Shown piece after piece: positions 47,254 through 60,600 of a stretch of DNA of 64,000 bases (positions are counted from its first letter, which is position 1; each line of letters starts with the position of its first letter). This stretch comes from Torymus aiolomorphi (taxonomy: Eukaryota; Arthropoda; Insecta; Hymenoptera; Torymidae). The notes below the pieces were generated by a model that was not told where the DNA came from, did not search any database, and saw nothing but the letters and a program-made list of their open reading frames with translations. Both the position numbers and the translations under genes were made by a program. Location: NCBI GenBank assembly GCA_036365515.1, contig CM070877.1, forward strand, positions 113,290,011-113,354,010, in the 5' to 3' direction.

Positions 47254-49688
47254 GACATAGGCTGATTTGTGCACGTGAGAATTGTGCACTGATTTATTGT
47301 GCACAGAGAAAAGAAAAGAAAATTTTGTTCACAAAACGTTTTTACTTTTGCACAAAAAATTGTGCACTTTACGGAAAAAGATGAAATTCAGTAATGTGCA
47401 TAAGATTGTTGTGCACAATAACATAAAATAATTTCAACCAAAAAAAGTTTTGCACACTGTGCCCATTTATCGTGCACGTAATATAGAGCTGGGCGATTGT
47501 GCACAAATAAATTCATTAAAAATATATCTAACCGATTGTGCACAGTCTAGTTCATACGAAGTATTATAGCAGTGTTGCCAGATTGGGCAATAAGTAGCGA
47601 ATTGGGATAGTTTAAAAGATGAGTTCGTGGGAAAAAAATCGAGGTAGCTATTTATAGCGAATTGGGCTAGTTTAAAAGATGAACTCGCGGGAAAAAAATC
47701 GAGATGGCTATTTATAGCGAATTGGGCTTATACAAGACAGTAATGTTATAGCCGATATGGCTATTGTCTAGCAAACAACATTAAATTTTAAATCAAATAA
47801 AAATTCCAAAACTCAAGTAGCCGGGAGACGCGGGTTCTACGCGTATACGAGAGCGCGTCAGACGTTTATACATGGCAAAATAATTATTTAAATCATTTAT
47901 AACCCCAAGCAGGCGGGGGATGCGAGTTCCACGTGTATACGAAAGCGCGTCATACGTTTATACATGGCAAAATAATTATGTAAATAATTCTTAACCCCAA
48001 GTACGCGAGGGGTGCGAGTTCCACAAATATACGGAAGCCCGTCAGACGTGCATACAAGGCAAAATAAATATGTAAATAATTCTTAACCCCAAGTAGGCGG
48101 GGGATGCGAGATCCACGCGTATACGAGAGCGCGTCAGACGTACATACAAGGCAAAATAAATATGTAAATAATTCTTAACCCCAAGTAGGCGGGGGACGTG
48201 AGTTCCACGCGTATACTAGAATAAGGTAGACGTGTATACATGGCAAAATAATTATTTAAATAATTCTTAACCCCAAGTAGGTGGAAGATGCAAATTCGAC
48301 GCGTATATGGGAGCGCGTCAGACGTGCATACAAGACCAAAAAATTATGTAAATAATTCTCAACCCCAATTAGGCGGGGGGTGCGAGTTCTACGAATATAC
48401 GGAAGCTCGTCAGACGTGCATACAAGGCCAAATAATTATGTAAATAATTATGACCCTAAGTATGCGGGGCATGAGAGTTCCACGCGTATACTGAAATAAG
48501 GCAGACGTGCATACAAGGCAAAATAACTATGTAAATAATTCTTAACCTCAAGTAGGCGGGGGATGCAAGTTCCATGCGTATACCTACTAGGACTTGACGA
48601 TTATTTAAATAATTATTTTACCTTGTATGCACATCTGACGCGCTCCCGTATACGCGTGGAACTCGCATCTCCAACCTACTTAGGGTTAACAATTATTTAA
48701 ATAATTATTTTGCCATGTATACACGTCTGCCTTATTCCAGTATACGCGTGGAACTCGCATCCCCCGCCTACGTGGAGTTAAGAATTATTTACATAATTAT
48801 TTTGCCTTGTATGCACGTCTGACGCGTTCCGTATATGCGTAGAACTCGCATCCGCTGCCTACTTGGGGTTAAGAATTATTTACTTAATTATTTTGCCTTG
48901 TATGCACGTCTGACGCGCTTCCGTATATGCGTAGAACTCGCATCCGCCGCCTACTTGGGGTTAAGAATTATTTACATAATTATTTGGGCTTGTATGCACG
49001 TCTGCCTTATTTCAGTATACGCGTGGAACTCTCATGCCCCGCATACTTGGGGTTAAGAATTATTTGCATAATTATTTGGCCTTGTATGCACGTCTGACGC
49101 GCTCCCGTATACGCGTAGAACCCGCGTCTCCCGGCTACTTGAGTTTTGGAATTTTTATTTGATTTAAAATTTAATGTTGTTGGCTAGACAATAGCCATAT
49201 CGGCTATTAACAGTACTGTCTTGTAGCCCAGTTCCCTATAAATAGCCATCTCGATTTTTTTCCGGCGAGCGCAGCTTTTAAACTAGCCCAATTCGCTACT
49301 TATTGCCCAATCTGGCAACACTGCTATAAGACTTCGTATGAACCTTCGTATGAACTAGACTTAGTGCACAATCGGCGAGCAATAATTAAATAAATAGATT
49401 TGTGCACAATCGATTAGATATATTTTTAATAAATTTATTTGTGCACAATCACCCAGCCCTATATTACGTGCACGATAAATAAGCACAGTGTGCAATACTT
49501 TTTTGAAATATTATTTTATGTTATTGTGCACAACAATCTTGTGCACATTACTGAATTTCATTTTTTTCCGTAAAGTGTACAATTTTTTGTGCAAAAGTAA
49601 AAACGTTTTGTGAACAAAATTTTCTTTTCTTTTCTCTGTGCACAATAAATCGGTGCACAATTCTCACGTGCACAAATCAGCCTATGTC
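47254..49688. mobile_element. Complete foldback transposon with 8-bp target duplication
   Basis: AATTTAAA occurs immediately outside both ends (47246-47253, 49689-49696). Tips GACATAGGCTGATTTGTGCA are exact inverted repeats. Outer arms of about 550 bp are rich in GTGCAC (eight or so per arm) and include GCAGTGTTGCCAGATTGGGC. Inner arms are tandem 92-93 bp units (about eight left, about six right) with GTAGGCGGGGGATGCGAGTT and AATAATTATTTAAATAATTC. The arms meet near 48590. No ORF of note. Structure matches foldback elements, which include MULE-related families, but the superfamily is not proved. Confidence 0.92.
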
Positions 49689-49751
49689 AATTTAAAAATG
49701 CGTTTTAAATTGACTGTAATGCAAATTTTAGCGAGCGTTAATTGTACATAA

Positions 49752-49796
49752 TATGTGTGTGTATGTGTGTCTGTGCGTGCATGCATGCATGTGTGT

Positions 49797-49879
<83 letters not shown>

Positions 49880-49880
49880 T
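49752..49880. repeat. GT microsatellite
   Basis: (GT)n with early GC/AT interruptions, pure from about 49803 to 49871. Confidence 0.95.
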
Positions 49881-49984
49881 GTGTATCACCATCATGAATA
49901 TATTCTCTATATGTACTGCAGAAACAGAAAGGTAAGCTTAAATCACTTAAATAAAAACTATAAAAAAAGTTGGTTTAAATTTTC

Positions 49985-50745
49985 TTTTCTAAAAGTTAAA
50001 TAAAGAATACTCGGAATCAATGAAATATTTCTTTAAATGAAAGAAATTCTTTTTAAATGAAGGAAATTTACTGTAAATGAAAGAAATTTTCTTCAAACTA
50101 TGAAATCGCAGTCTCTATTAGAAATATAATTTTGATTGAATGAAATATTTACTTGTTTTGATAGCGGAAACTTTAAAATAAAAAAATATTTTTTTATTGA
50201 AAAACCCCGTTTTTTCCGATAAAGGAATATTTTTCTAAATGAAAGGAAGTTTCTTTAAAACATGAAATCGGAGTTTCTATTGTAAGAAATATAATTTTGA
50301 TTGAATGAAATATTTTTTTGTTTTAATCACGGGAACTTTAAAATAAAAAAATATTTCTTCTATTGAAAAAGACGGTTTCTTGCCGTAAAGAAATATCTTT
50401 CTAAATGAAAGAATTTTTCTTCAAACCACGAAATCGGAGTCTCTATTGTAAGAAATATAATTTTGAATGAATGAAATATTTATTTATTTTGATCACGGGA
50501 ACTTTAAAATAAAAAAATATTTCTTCTATTGAAAAAGACGGTTTCTTGCCGTAAAGAAATATTTTTCTAAATGAAAGAAATTTTCTTCAAACCATGAAAA
50601 CGGAGTCTATTTTAAGAAATATAATGTTGATTCAATGAAATATTTTTTTGTTGTTATTACGGGAACTTTAAAATAAAAAAATATTTCTTCTATTGAAAAA
50701 GACGGTTTCTTGCCATAAAAAAATACTTTTTTCAATGTAAGGCAT
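49985..50745. repeat. 166-bp tandem repeats, four to five copies
   Basis: Copies keyed by GAAATCGGAGTCTCTATT-like boxes at about 50100, 50265, 50431 and 50597 (spacing 163-166 bp), each with GGGAACTTTAAAATAAAAAA and TTCTTGCCGTAAAGAAATA. Confidence 0.85.
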
Positions 50746-50889
50746 ATAACGCCAAGTTAACGCAATATTTTATTCATATAAAGAAATATTACTTTCATTT
50801 AAAGAAATATTGTCATTCATTCAAAGAAATATTTGACCGATTGCCCGCAATGACACGATTTCTTTGATTCAAAGAAATTTGCTTTATTT

Positions 50890-51693
50890 CCAAGAAATAT
50901 TTTTCTCAGTGTGTGTGTGTGTGTGTGTGTGTGTAAACTCTTCATATCTCCGAAACGAATCAACCGATTTTCGTTGGGTAAAGCTTATTCTGTTCGTCTC
51001 GCGGACAAAAAAAGGTACCCTGATGGATTTGAGTTTTTATTGATTTTCTATTGTTTTATAACCAAAAAACGATTTTGAATTTTTAGTTTCTTTTATTTTT
51101 TCACATCTTACAGCCATTATTACATAATATAATAAACTTTTCTTGAAAGGTACTTAAATTACCTATATTTTCTTTTTCTAAAATTTAAAATATCTTCACT
51201 CTGTCATTTGTTATTAGGAAAACTTTTTTATATTTCATAAATTAATTTCTCAACAAGTTATTTATTTATCGACTTGAAATAAATAACTAGTTATTACACT
51301 AATTGAAGATGATATGTGGTTAAAATTTCAAGAGATTATCTTCATTTTTTTTTTTGAAAAAAAAAAATTATTTTCCAAAAACGAATTTTCAATTTGTAGT
51401 TTTTTTAATTTTTTCATACCTTACAGCCATTATTACATAATATAATAAACTTTTCTTGAAAGGTATTTAAATTACCTATAATTTTCTTTTTTAAAATTTA
51501 AAATATCTTCACTCTGTCATTTGTTATTAAGGAAAACTTTTTTATATTTCATAAATTAATTACTCAAAAAATATTTTATTTATCGACTCGAAATCTCAAC
51601 CAGTTATTACACTAATTGAAGACTATATTTGGTTAAAATTTCAAGACATTATCTTCATTTGTTTTTTAGAAAAGAATTATTTTCGAAAAAATT
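50890..51693 (+). repeat. GT-led dispersed element at the edge of the satellite
   Basis: Short (GT)n at 50909-50932, then AACTCTTCATATCTCCGAAA, CAACCGATTTTCGTTGGG and two long imperfect repeats containing TTACAGCCATTATTACATAA (51107, 51420) and ATTTATCGACTTGAAAT. Blocks such as TTTATCGACTT and GGTTAAAATTTCA continue directly into the satellite monomer to its right. Confidence 0.75.
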
Positions 51694-54600
51694 GCGTTTT
51701 CGTTGTCGCACGATAACAAGTGCAAAAATTATCCAATCGTCCTGAAATTTGGCACAGATGTAGCTTTTATATATCTTAAGATCGAGTTCGTTGCCCAAAA
51801 AAATCGGTCCATTACAAAAAAAGATATTTGTGGTTAAAAAGTTTTAAAAAAATTATCGAATCGCGTTTTCTCAAAGAATACTTGATTTATCGACTTAAAA
51901 TTTTAACCACTTATTAAATTTATAGAAGACTCTATTTGCTTAAAATTTCAGGAGATTATCTTCATTTGTATTTTAGACAATATTTGCGTTTTCGTTATCG
52001 CACAATAACTAGAGCAAAAATTATCCAATCGTCCTGAAATTTGGCACAGATGTAGCTTTTATATATCTTCAGATCGAGTTCGCTGCCCAAAAAAATCGGT
52101 CTATTATGAAAAAGATATTTGAGGTTAAAAATTTTTTAAAAAAATTTTCGAATCGCGTTTTCTCAAAGAATACTTGATTTATCGACTTAAAATTTTAACC
52201 ACTTATTAAATGTATAGAAGACTATATTTGTTTAAAATTTCAGGAGATTATCTTCATTTGTTTTTTAGAAAAAAATTATTTTAGAATAAATTTTCGTTTT
52301 CCTTGTCACACGATAACTAGAGGAAAATTACCCAATCGTCCTGAAATTTGGCACAGATGTAGCTTTTATATAGCTTCAGATTGAGTGCGTTGTCCAAAAA
52401 AATCGGTCAATTACGGAAAAAGATATTTGAGGTTAAAAATTAAAATAAAATTTCGAATCGCGTTTTCTCAGAGAATACTTGATTTATCGACTTAAAATTT
52501 TAACCACTTATTAAATTTATAGCAGGCTATATTTGGTTAAAATTTCAGGAGACTATCTTCATTTGTATTTTAGAGAAAAACTATTTTAGGAAAAATTTGC
52601 GTTTTCGTTGTCGCACGATAACAAAAGCAAAAATTATCCAATCGTCCTGAAATTTGGCACATACGTAGCTTTTATATATCTTCAGATCGAGGTCGTTGCC
52701 CAAAAAAATCGGTCTATTACGAAAAAAGATATTTATGGTTAAAAATTTTTTTAAAAAATTTTCGAATCGCGTTTTCTCAAAGAATACTTGATTTATCGAC
52801 TTAAAATTTTAACCACTTATTAAATTTATGGAAGACTATATTTGGTTAAAACTTCAGGAGATTATCTCCATTTGTTTTTTAGAAAAAAATTATTTTCGAA
52901 AAAATTTTCGTTTTCCTTGCCACACGATAACTAGAGGAAAATTATCTAATTGTCCTGAAATTTGCCACAGATGTACCTTTTATATAGCTTCAGATTGAGT
53001 GCGTTGCCCAAAAAAATCGGTAAATTACGGAAAAAGATATTTGAGGTTAAAAATTAAAATAAAATTTCGAATCGCGTTTTCTCAGAGAATACTTGATTTA
53101 TCGACTTAAAATTTTAACCACTTATTAAATTTATAGCAGGCAATATTTGGTTAAAATTTCAGGAGATTATCTTCATTTGTATTTTAGAGAAAAATTATTT
53201 TAGGAAAAATTTGCGTTTTCGTTGTCGCACGATAACAAGAGCAAAAATTATCCAATCGTCCTGAAATTTGGCACAGATGTAGCTTTTATATATCTTCAGA
53301 TCGAGGTCGTTGCCAAAAAAAATCGGTCAATTACGAAAAAAGATATGTGAGGTTATAAATTAAAAAAAAAAATTTTCGAATCGCGTTTAGTCAAAGAATA
53401 CTTGATTTATCGACTTAAAATTTTAACCACTTATTAAATTTATAACAGGCTATACTTGCTTAAAATTTCAGGAGATTATCTTGATTTGTATTTTAGAGAA
53501 AAATTATTTTAGGAAAAATTTGCGTTTTCGTTGTCGCACGATAACAAGAGCAAAAATTATCCAATCGTCCTGAAATTTGGCTCAGATGTAGCTTTTATAT
53601 ATCTTCAGATCGAGGTCGTTGCCTAAAAAATCGGTCAATTACGGAAAAAGATATTTGAGGTTAAAAATTAAAATAAAATTTCGAATCGCGTTTTCTCAGA
53701 GAATACTTGATTTATCGACTTAAAATTTTAACCACTTATTAAATTTATAACAGGCTATATTTGGTTAAAATTTCAGGAGACTATCTTCATTTGTATTTTA
53801 GAGAAAAACTATTTTAGGAAAAATTTGCGTTTTCGTTCTCGCACGATAACAAGAGCAAAAATTATCCAATCGTCCTGCAATTTGGCACAGATGTAGCTTT
53901 TATATAGCTTCAGATTGAGTGCGTTGTCCAAAAAAATCGGTCAATTACGGAAAAAGATATTTGAGGTTAAAAATTAAAATAAAATTTCGAATCGCGTTTT
54001 CTCAGAGAATACTTGATTTATCGACTTAAAATTTTAACCACTTATTAAATTTATAGCAGGCTATATTTGGTTAAAATTTGAGGAGATTATCTTCATTTGT
54101 TTTTTAGAAAAAAATTATTTTAGAAAAAATTTTCGTTTTCCTTGTCACACGATAACTACAGGAAAATTACCCAATCGTCCTGAAATTTGGCACAGATGTA
54201 GCTTTTATATATCTTCAGATCGAGGTGGTTGCCCAAAAAATCGGTCAATTACGAAAAAAGATGTGTGAGGTTAAAAATTAAAAAAAAAAATTTTCGAAAC
54301 GCGTTTTGTAAAAGAATACTTTATTTATCGACTTAAAATTTTAACCACTTATTAAATTTATACAAGACTATACTTGCTTAAAATTTCAGGAGATTATCTT
54401 GATTTGTATTTTAGAGAAAAATTATTTTAGAAAAAATTTGCGTTTTCGTTGTCGCACGATAACAAAAGCAAAAATTATCCAATCGTCCTGAAATTTGGCA
54501 CATACGTATCTTTTATATATCTTCTGATCGAGGTCGTTGCCCAAAAAAATCGGTCTATTACGAAAAAAGATATTTATGGTTAAAAATTTTTTTAAAAAAT

Positions 54601-57600
54601 TATCGAATCGCGTTTTCTCAAAGAATACTTGATTTATTGACTTAAAATTTTAACCACTTATTAAATTTATAGCAGGCAATATTTGGTTAAAATTTCAGGA
54701 GATTATCTTGATTTGTATTTTAGAGAAAAATTATTTTAGGAAAAATTTGCGTTTTCGTTGTCGCACGATAACAAGTGCAAAAATTATCCAATCGTCCTGA
54801 AATTTGGCACAGATGTAGCTTTTATATATCTTAAGATCGAGTTCGTTGCCCAAAAAAATCGGTCCATTACAAAAAAAGATATTTGTGGTTAAAAAGTTTT
54901 AAAAAAATTATCGAATCGCGTTTTCTCAAAGAATACTTGATTTATCGACTTAAAATTTTAACCACTTATTAAATTTATAGAAGACTCTATTTGCTTAAAA
55001 TTTCAGGAGATTATCTTCATTTGTATTTTAGACAATATTTGCGTTTTCGTTATCGCACAATAACTAGAGCAAAAATTATCCAATCGTCCTGAAATTTGGC
55101 ACAGATGTAGCTTTTATATATCTTCAGATCGAGTTCGCTGCCCAAAAAAATCGGTCTATTATGAAAAAGATATTTGAGGTTAAAAAGTTTTAAAAAAATT
55201 ATCGAATCGCGTTTTCTCAAAGAATACTTGATTTATCGACTTAAAATTTTAACCACTTATTAAATTTATAGAAGACTCTATTTGCTTAAAATTTCAGGAG
55301 ATTATCTTCATTTGTATTTTAGACAATATTTGCGTTTTCGTTATCGCACAATAACTAGAGCAAAAATTATCCAATCGTCCTGAAATTTGGCACAGATGTA
55401 GCTTTTATATATCTTCAGATCGAGTTCGCTGCCCAAAAAAATCGGTCTATTATGAAAAAGATATTTGAGGTTAAAAATTTTTTAAAAAAATTTCGAATCG
55501 CGTTTTCTCAAAGAATACTTGATTTATCGACTTAAAATTTTAACCACTTATTAAATGTATAGAAGACTATATTTGTTTAAAATTTCAGGAGATTATCTTC
55601 ATTTGTTTTTTAGAAAAAAATTATTTTAGAATAAATTTTCGTTTTCCTTGTCACACGATAACTAGAGGAAAATTACCCAATCGCCCTGAAATTTGGCACA
55701 GATGTAGCTTTTATATAGCTTCAGATTGAGTGCGTTGTCCAAAAAAATCGGTCAATTACGGAAAAAGATATTTGAGGTTAAAAATTAAAATAAAATTTCG
55801 AATCGCGTTTTCTCAGAGAATACTTGATTTATCGACTTAAAATTTTAACCACTTATTAAATTTATAGCAGGCTATATTTGGTTAAAATTTCAGGAGACTA
55901 TCTTCATTTGTATTTTAGAGAAAAACTATTTTAGGAAAAATTTGCGTTTTCGTTGTCGCACGATAACAAAAGCAAAAATTATCCAATCGTCCTGAAATTT
56001 GGCACATACGTAGCTTTTATATATCTTCAGATCGAGGTCGTTGCCCAAAAAAATCGGTCTATTACGAAAAAAGATATTTGTGGTTAAAAATTTTTTTAAA
56101 AAATTTTCGAATCGCGTTTTCTCAAAGAATACTTGATTTATCGACTTAAAATTTTAACCACTTATTAAATTTATGGAAGACTATATTTGGTTAAAACTTC
56201 AGGAGATTATCTCCATTTGTTTTTTAGAAAAAATTATTTTCGAAAAAATTTTCGTTTTCCTTGTCACACGATAACTAGAGGAAAATTATCTAATTGTCCT
56301 GAAATTTGCCACAGATGTACCTTTTATATAGCTTCAGATTGAGTGCGTTTCCCAAAAAAATCGGTAAATTACGGAAAAAGATATTTGAGGTTAAAAATTA
56401 AAATAAAATTTCGAATCGCGTTTTCTCAGAGAATACTTGATTTATCGACTTAAAATTTTAACCACTTATTAAATTTATAGCAGGCAATATTTGGTTAAAT
56501 TTCAGGAGATTATCTTCATTTGTATTTTAGAGAAAAATTATTTTAGGAAAAATTTGCGTTTTCGTTGTCGCACGATAACAAGAGCAAAACTTATCCAATC
56601 GTCCTGAAATTTGGCACAGATGTAGCTTTTATATATCTTCAGATCGAGGTCGTTGCCAAAAAAAAACGGTCTATTACGAAAAAAGATATTTATGGTTAAA
56701 AATTTTTTTAAAAAATTATCGAATCGCGTTTTCTCAAAGAATACTTGATTTATTGACTTAAAATTTTAACCACTTATTAAATTTATGGAAGACTATATTT
56801 GGTTAAAACTTCAGGAGATTATCTCCATTTGTTTTTTAGAAAAAAATTATTTTCGAAAAAATTTTCGTTTTCCTTGTCACACGATAACTAGAGGAAAATT
56901 ATCTAATTGTCCTGAAATTTGCCACAGATGTACCTTTTATATAGCTTCAGATTGAGTGCGTTGCCCAAAAAAATCGGTCAATTACGGAAAAAGATATTTG
57001 AGGTTAAAAATTAAAATAAAATTTCGAATCGCGTTTTCTCAGAGAATACTTGATTTATCGACTTAAAATTTTAACCACTTATTAAATTTATAACAGGCTA
57101 TATTTGGTTAAAATTTCAGGAGACTATCTTCATTTGTATTTTAGAGAAAAACTATTTTAGGAAAAATTTGCGTTTTCGTTGTCGCACGATAACAAGAGCA
57201 AAAATTATCCAATCGTCCTGAAATTTGGCACAGATGTAGCTTTTATGTATCTTCAGACCGAGTTCGTTGCCCAAAAAAATCGGTCCATTACGGAAAAAGA
57301 TATTTGAGGTTAAAAATTAAAATAAAATTTCGAATCGCGTTTTCTCAGAGAATACTTTATTTATCGACTTAAAATTTTAACCACTTATTAAATTTATGGA
57401 AGACTATATTTGGTTAAAACTTCAGGAGATTATCTCCATTTGTTTTTTAGAAAAAAATTATTTTCGAAAAAATTTTCGTTTTCCTTGTCACACGATAACT
57501 AGAGGAAAATTATCTAATTGTCCTGAAATTTGCCACAGATGTACCTTTTATATAGCTTCAGATTGAGTGCGTTTCCCAAAAAAATCGGTAAATTACGGAA

Positions 57601-60600
57601 AAAGATATTTGAGGTTAAAAATTAAAATAAAATTTCGAATCGCGTTTTCTCAGAGAATACTTGATTTATCGACTTAAAATTTTAACCACTTATTAAATTT
57701 ATAGCAGGCAATATTTGGTTAAAATTTCAGGAGATTATCTTCATTTGTATTTTAGAGAAAAATTATTTTAGGAAAAATTTGCGTTTTCGTTGTCGCACGA
57801 TAACAAGAGCAAAAATTATCCAATCGTCCTGAAATTTGGCACAGATGTAGCTTTTATATATCTTCAGATCGAGGTCGTTGCCAAAAAAATCGGTCAATTA
57901 CGAAAAAGATATGTGAGGTTATAAATTAAAAAAAAAAAATTTTCGAATCGCGTTTAGTCAAACAATACTTGATTTATCGACTTACAATTTTAACTACTTA
58001 TTAAATTTATAGAAGACTATATTTGCTTAAAATTTGAGCAGATTATCTTCATTTGTTTTTTAGAAAAAATTATTTTAGAAAAAATTTTCGTTTTCCTTGT
58101 CACACGATAACTAGAGGAAAATTACCCAATCGTCCTGAAATTTGGCACAGATGTAGCTTTTATATAGCTTCAGATTGAGTGCGTTGTCCAAAAAAATCGG
58201 TCAATTACGGAAAAAGATATTTGAGGTTAAAAATTAAAATAAAATTTCGAATCGCGTTTTCTCAGAGAATACTTGATTTATCGACTTAAAATTTTAACCA
58301 CTTATTAAATTTATAGCAGGCTATATTTGGTTAAAATTTCAGGAGACTATCTTCATTTGTATTTTAGAGAAAAACTATTTTAGGAAAAATTTGCGTTTTC
58401 GTTGTCGCACGATAACAAAAGCAAAAATTATCCAATCGTCCTGAAATTTGGCACAGATGTAGCTTTTATATATCTTCAGATCGAGGTCGTTGCCAAAAAA
58501 AATCGGTCAATTACGAAAAAAGATATGTGAGGTTATAAATTAAAAAAAAAAATTTTCGAAATGCGTTTAGTCAAAGAATACTTGATTTATCGACTTAAAA
58601 TTTTAACCAATTATTAAATTTATAACAGGCTATACTTGCTTAAAATTTCAGGAGATTATCTTGATTTGTATTTTAGAGAAAAATTATTTTAGGAAAAATT
58701 TGCGTTTTCGTTGTCGCACGATAACAAGTGCAAAAATTATCCAATCGTCCTGAAATTTGGCACAGATGTAGCTTTTATATATCTTAAGATCGAGTTCGTT
58801 GCCCAAAAAAATCGGTCCATTACAAAAAAAGATATTTGTGGTTAAAAAGTTTTAAAAAAATTATCGAATCGCGTTTTCTCAAAGAATACTTGATTTATCG
58901 ACTTAAAATTTTAACCACTTATTAAATTTATAGAAGACTCTATTTGCTTAAAATTTCAGGAGATTATCTTCATTTGTATTTTAGACAATATTTGCGTTTT
59001 CGTTATCGCACAATAACTAGAGCAAAAATTATCCAATCGTCCTGAAATTTGGCACAGATGTAGCTTTTATATATCTTCAGATCGAGTTCGCTGCCCAAAA
59101 AAATCGGTCTATTATGAAAAAGATATTTGAGGTTAAAAAGTTTTAAAAAAATTATCGAATCGCGTTTTCTCAAAGAATACTTGATTTATCGACTTAAAAT
59201 TTTAACCACTTATTAAATTTATAGAAGACTCTATTTGCTTAAAATTTCAGGAGATTATCTTCATTTGTATTTTAGACAATATTTGCGTTTTCGTTATCGC
59301 ACAATAACTAGAGCAAAAATTATCCAATCGTCCTGAAATTTGGCACAGATGTAGCTTTTATATATCTTCAGATCGAGTTCGCTGCCCAAAAAAATCGGTC
59401 TATTATGAAAAAGATATTTGAGGTTAAAAATTTTTTAAAAAAATTTTCGAATCGCGTTTTCTCAAAGAATACTTGATTTATCGACTTAAAATTTTAACCA
59501 CTTATTAAATGTATAGAAGACTATATTTGTTTAAAATTTCAGGAGATTATCTTCATTTGTTTTTTAGAAAAAAATTATTTTAGAATAAATTTTCGTTTTC
59601 CTTGTCACACGATAACTAGAGGAAAATTACCCAATCGTCCTGAAATTTGGCACAGATGTAGCTTTTATATAGCTTCAGATTGAGTGCGTTGTCCAAAAAA
59701 ATCGGTCAATTACGGAAAAAGATATTTGAGGTTAAAAATTAAAATAAAATTTCGAATCGCGTTTTCTCAGAGAATACTTGATTTATCGACTTAAAATTTT
59801 AACCACTTATTAAATTTATAGCAGGCTATATTTGGTTAAAATTTCAGGAGACTATCTTCATTTGTATTTTAGAGAAAAACTATTTTAGGAAAAATTTGCG
59901 TTTTCGTTGTCGCACGATAACAAAAGCAAAAATTATCCAATCGTCCTGAAATTTGGCACATACGTAGCTTTTATATATCTTCAGATCGAGGTCGTTGCCC
60001 AAAAAAATCGGTCTATTACGAAAAAAGATATTTGTGGTTAAAAATTTTTTTAAAAAATTTTCGAATCGCGTTTTCTCAGAGAATACTTTATTTATCGACT
60101 TAAAATTTTAACCACTTATTAAATTTATGGAAGACTATATTTGGTTAAAACTTCAGGAGATTATCTCCATTTGTTTTTTAGAAAAAAATTATTTTCGAAA
60201 AAATTTTCGTTTTCCTTGTCACACGATAACTAGAGGAAAATTATCTAATTGTCCTGAAATTTGCCACAGATGTACCTTTTATATAGCTTCAGATTGAGTG
60301 CGTTTCCCAAAAAAATCGGTAAATTACGGAAAAAGATATTTGAGGTTAAAAATTAAAATAAAATTTCGAATCGCGTTTTCTCAGAGAATACTTGATTTAT
60401 CGACTTAAAATTTTAACCACTTATTAAATTTATAGCAGGCAATATTTGGTTAAAATTTCAGGAGATTATCTTCATTTGTATTTTAGAGAAAAATTATTTT
60501 AGGAAAAATTTGCGTTTTCGTTGTCGCACGATAACAAGAGCAAAACTTATCCAATCGTCCTGAAATTTGGCACAGATGTAGCTTTTATATATCTTCAGAT

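Noticed and set aside
47572..49324. A separate nested hAT element starting CAGTGTTGCCA inside the foldback
   Set aside because: The sequence outside these tips is also mirror-symmetric, so they are simply part of the foldback arms.
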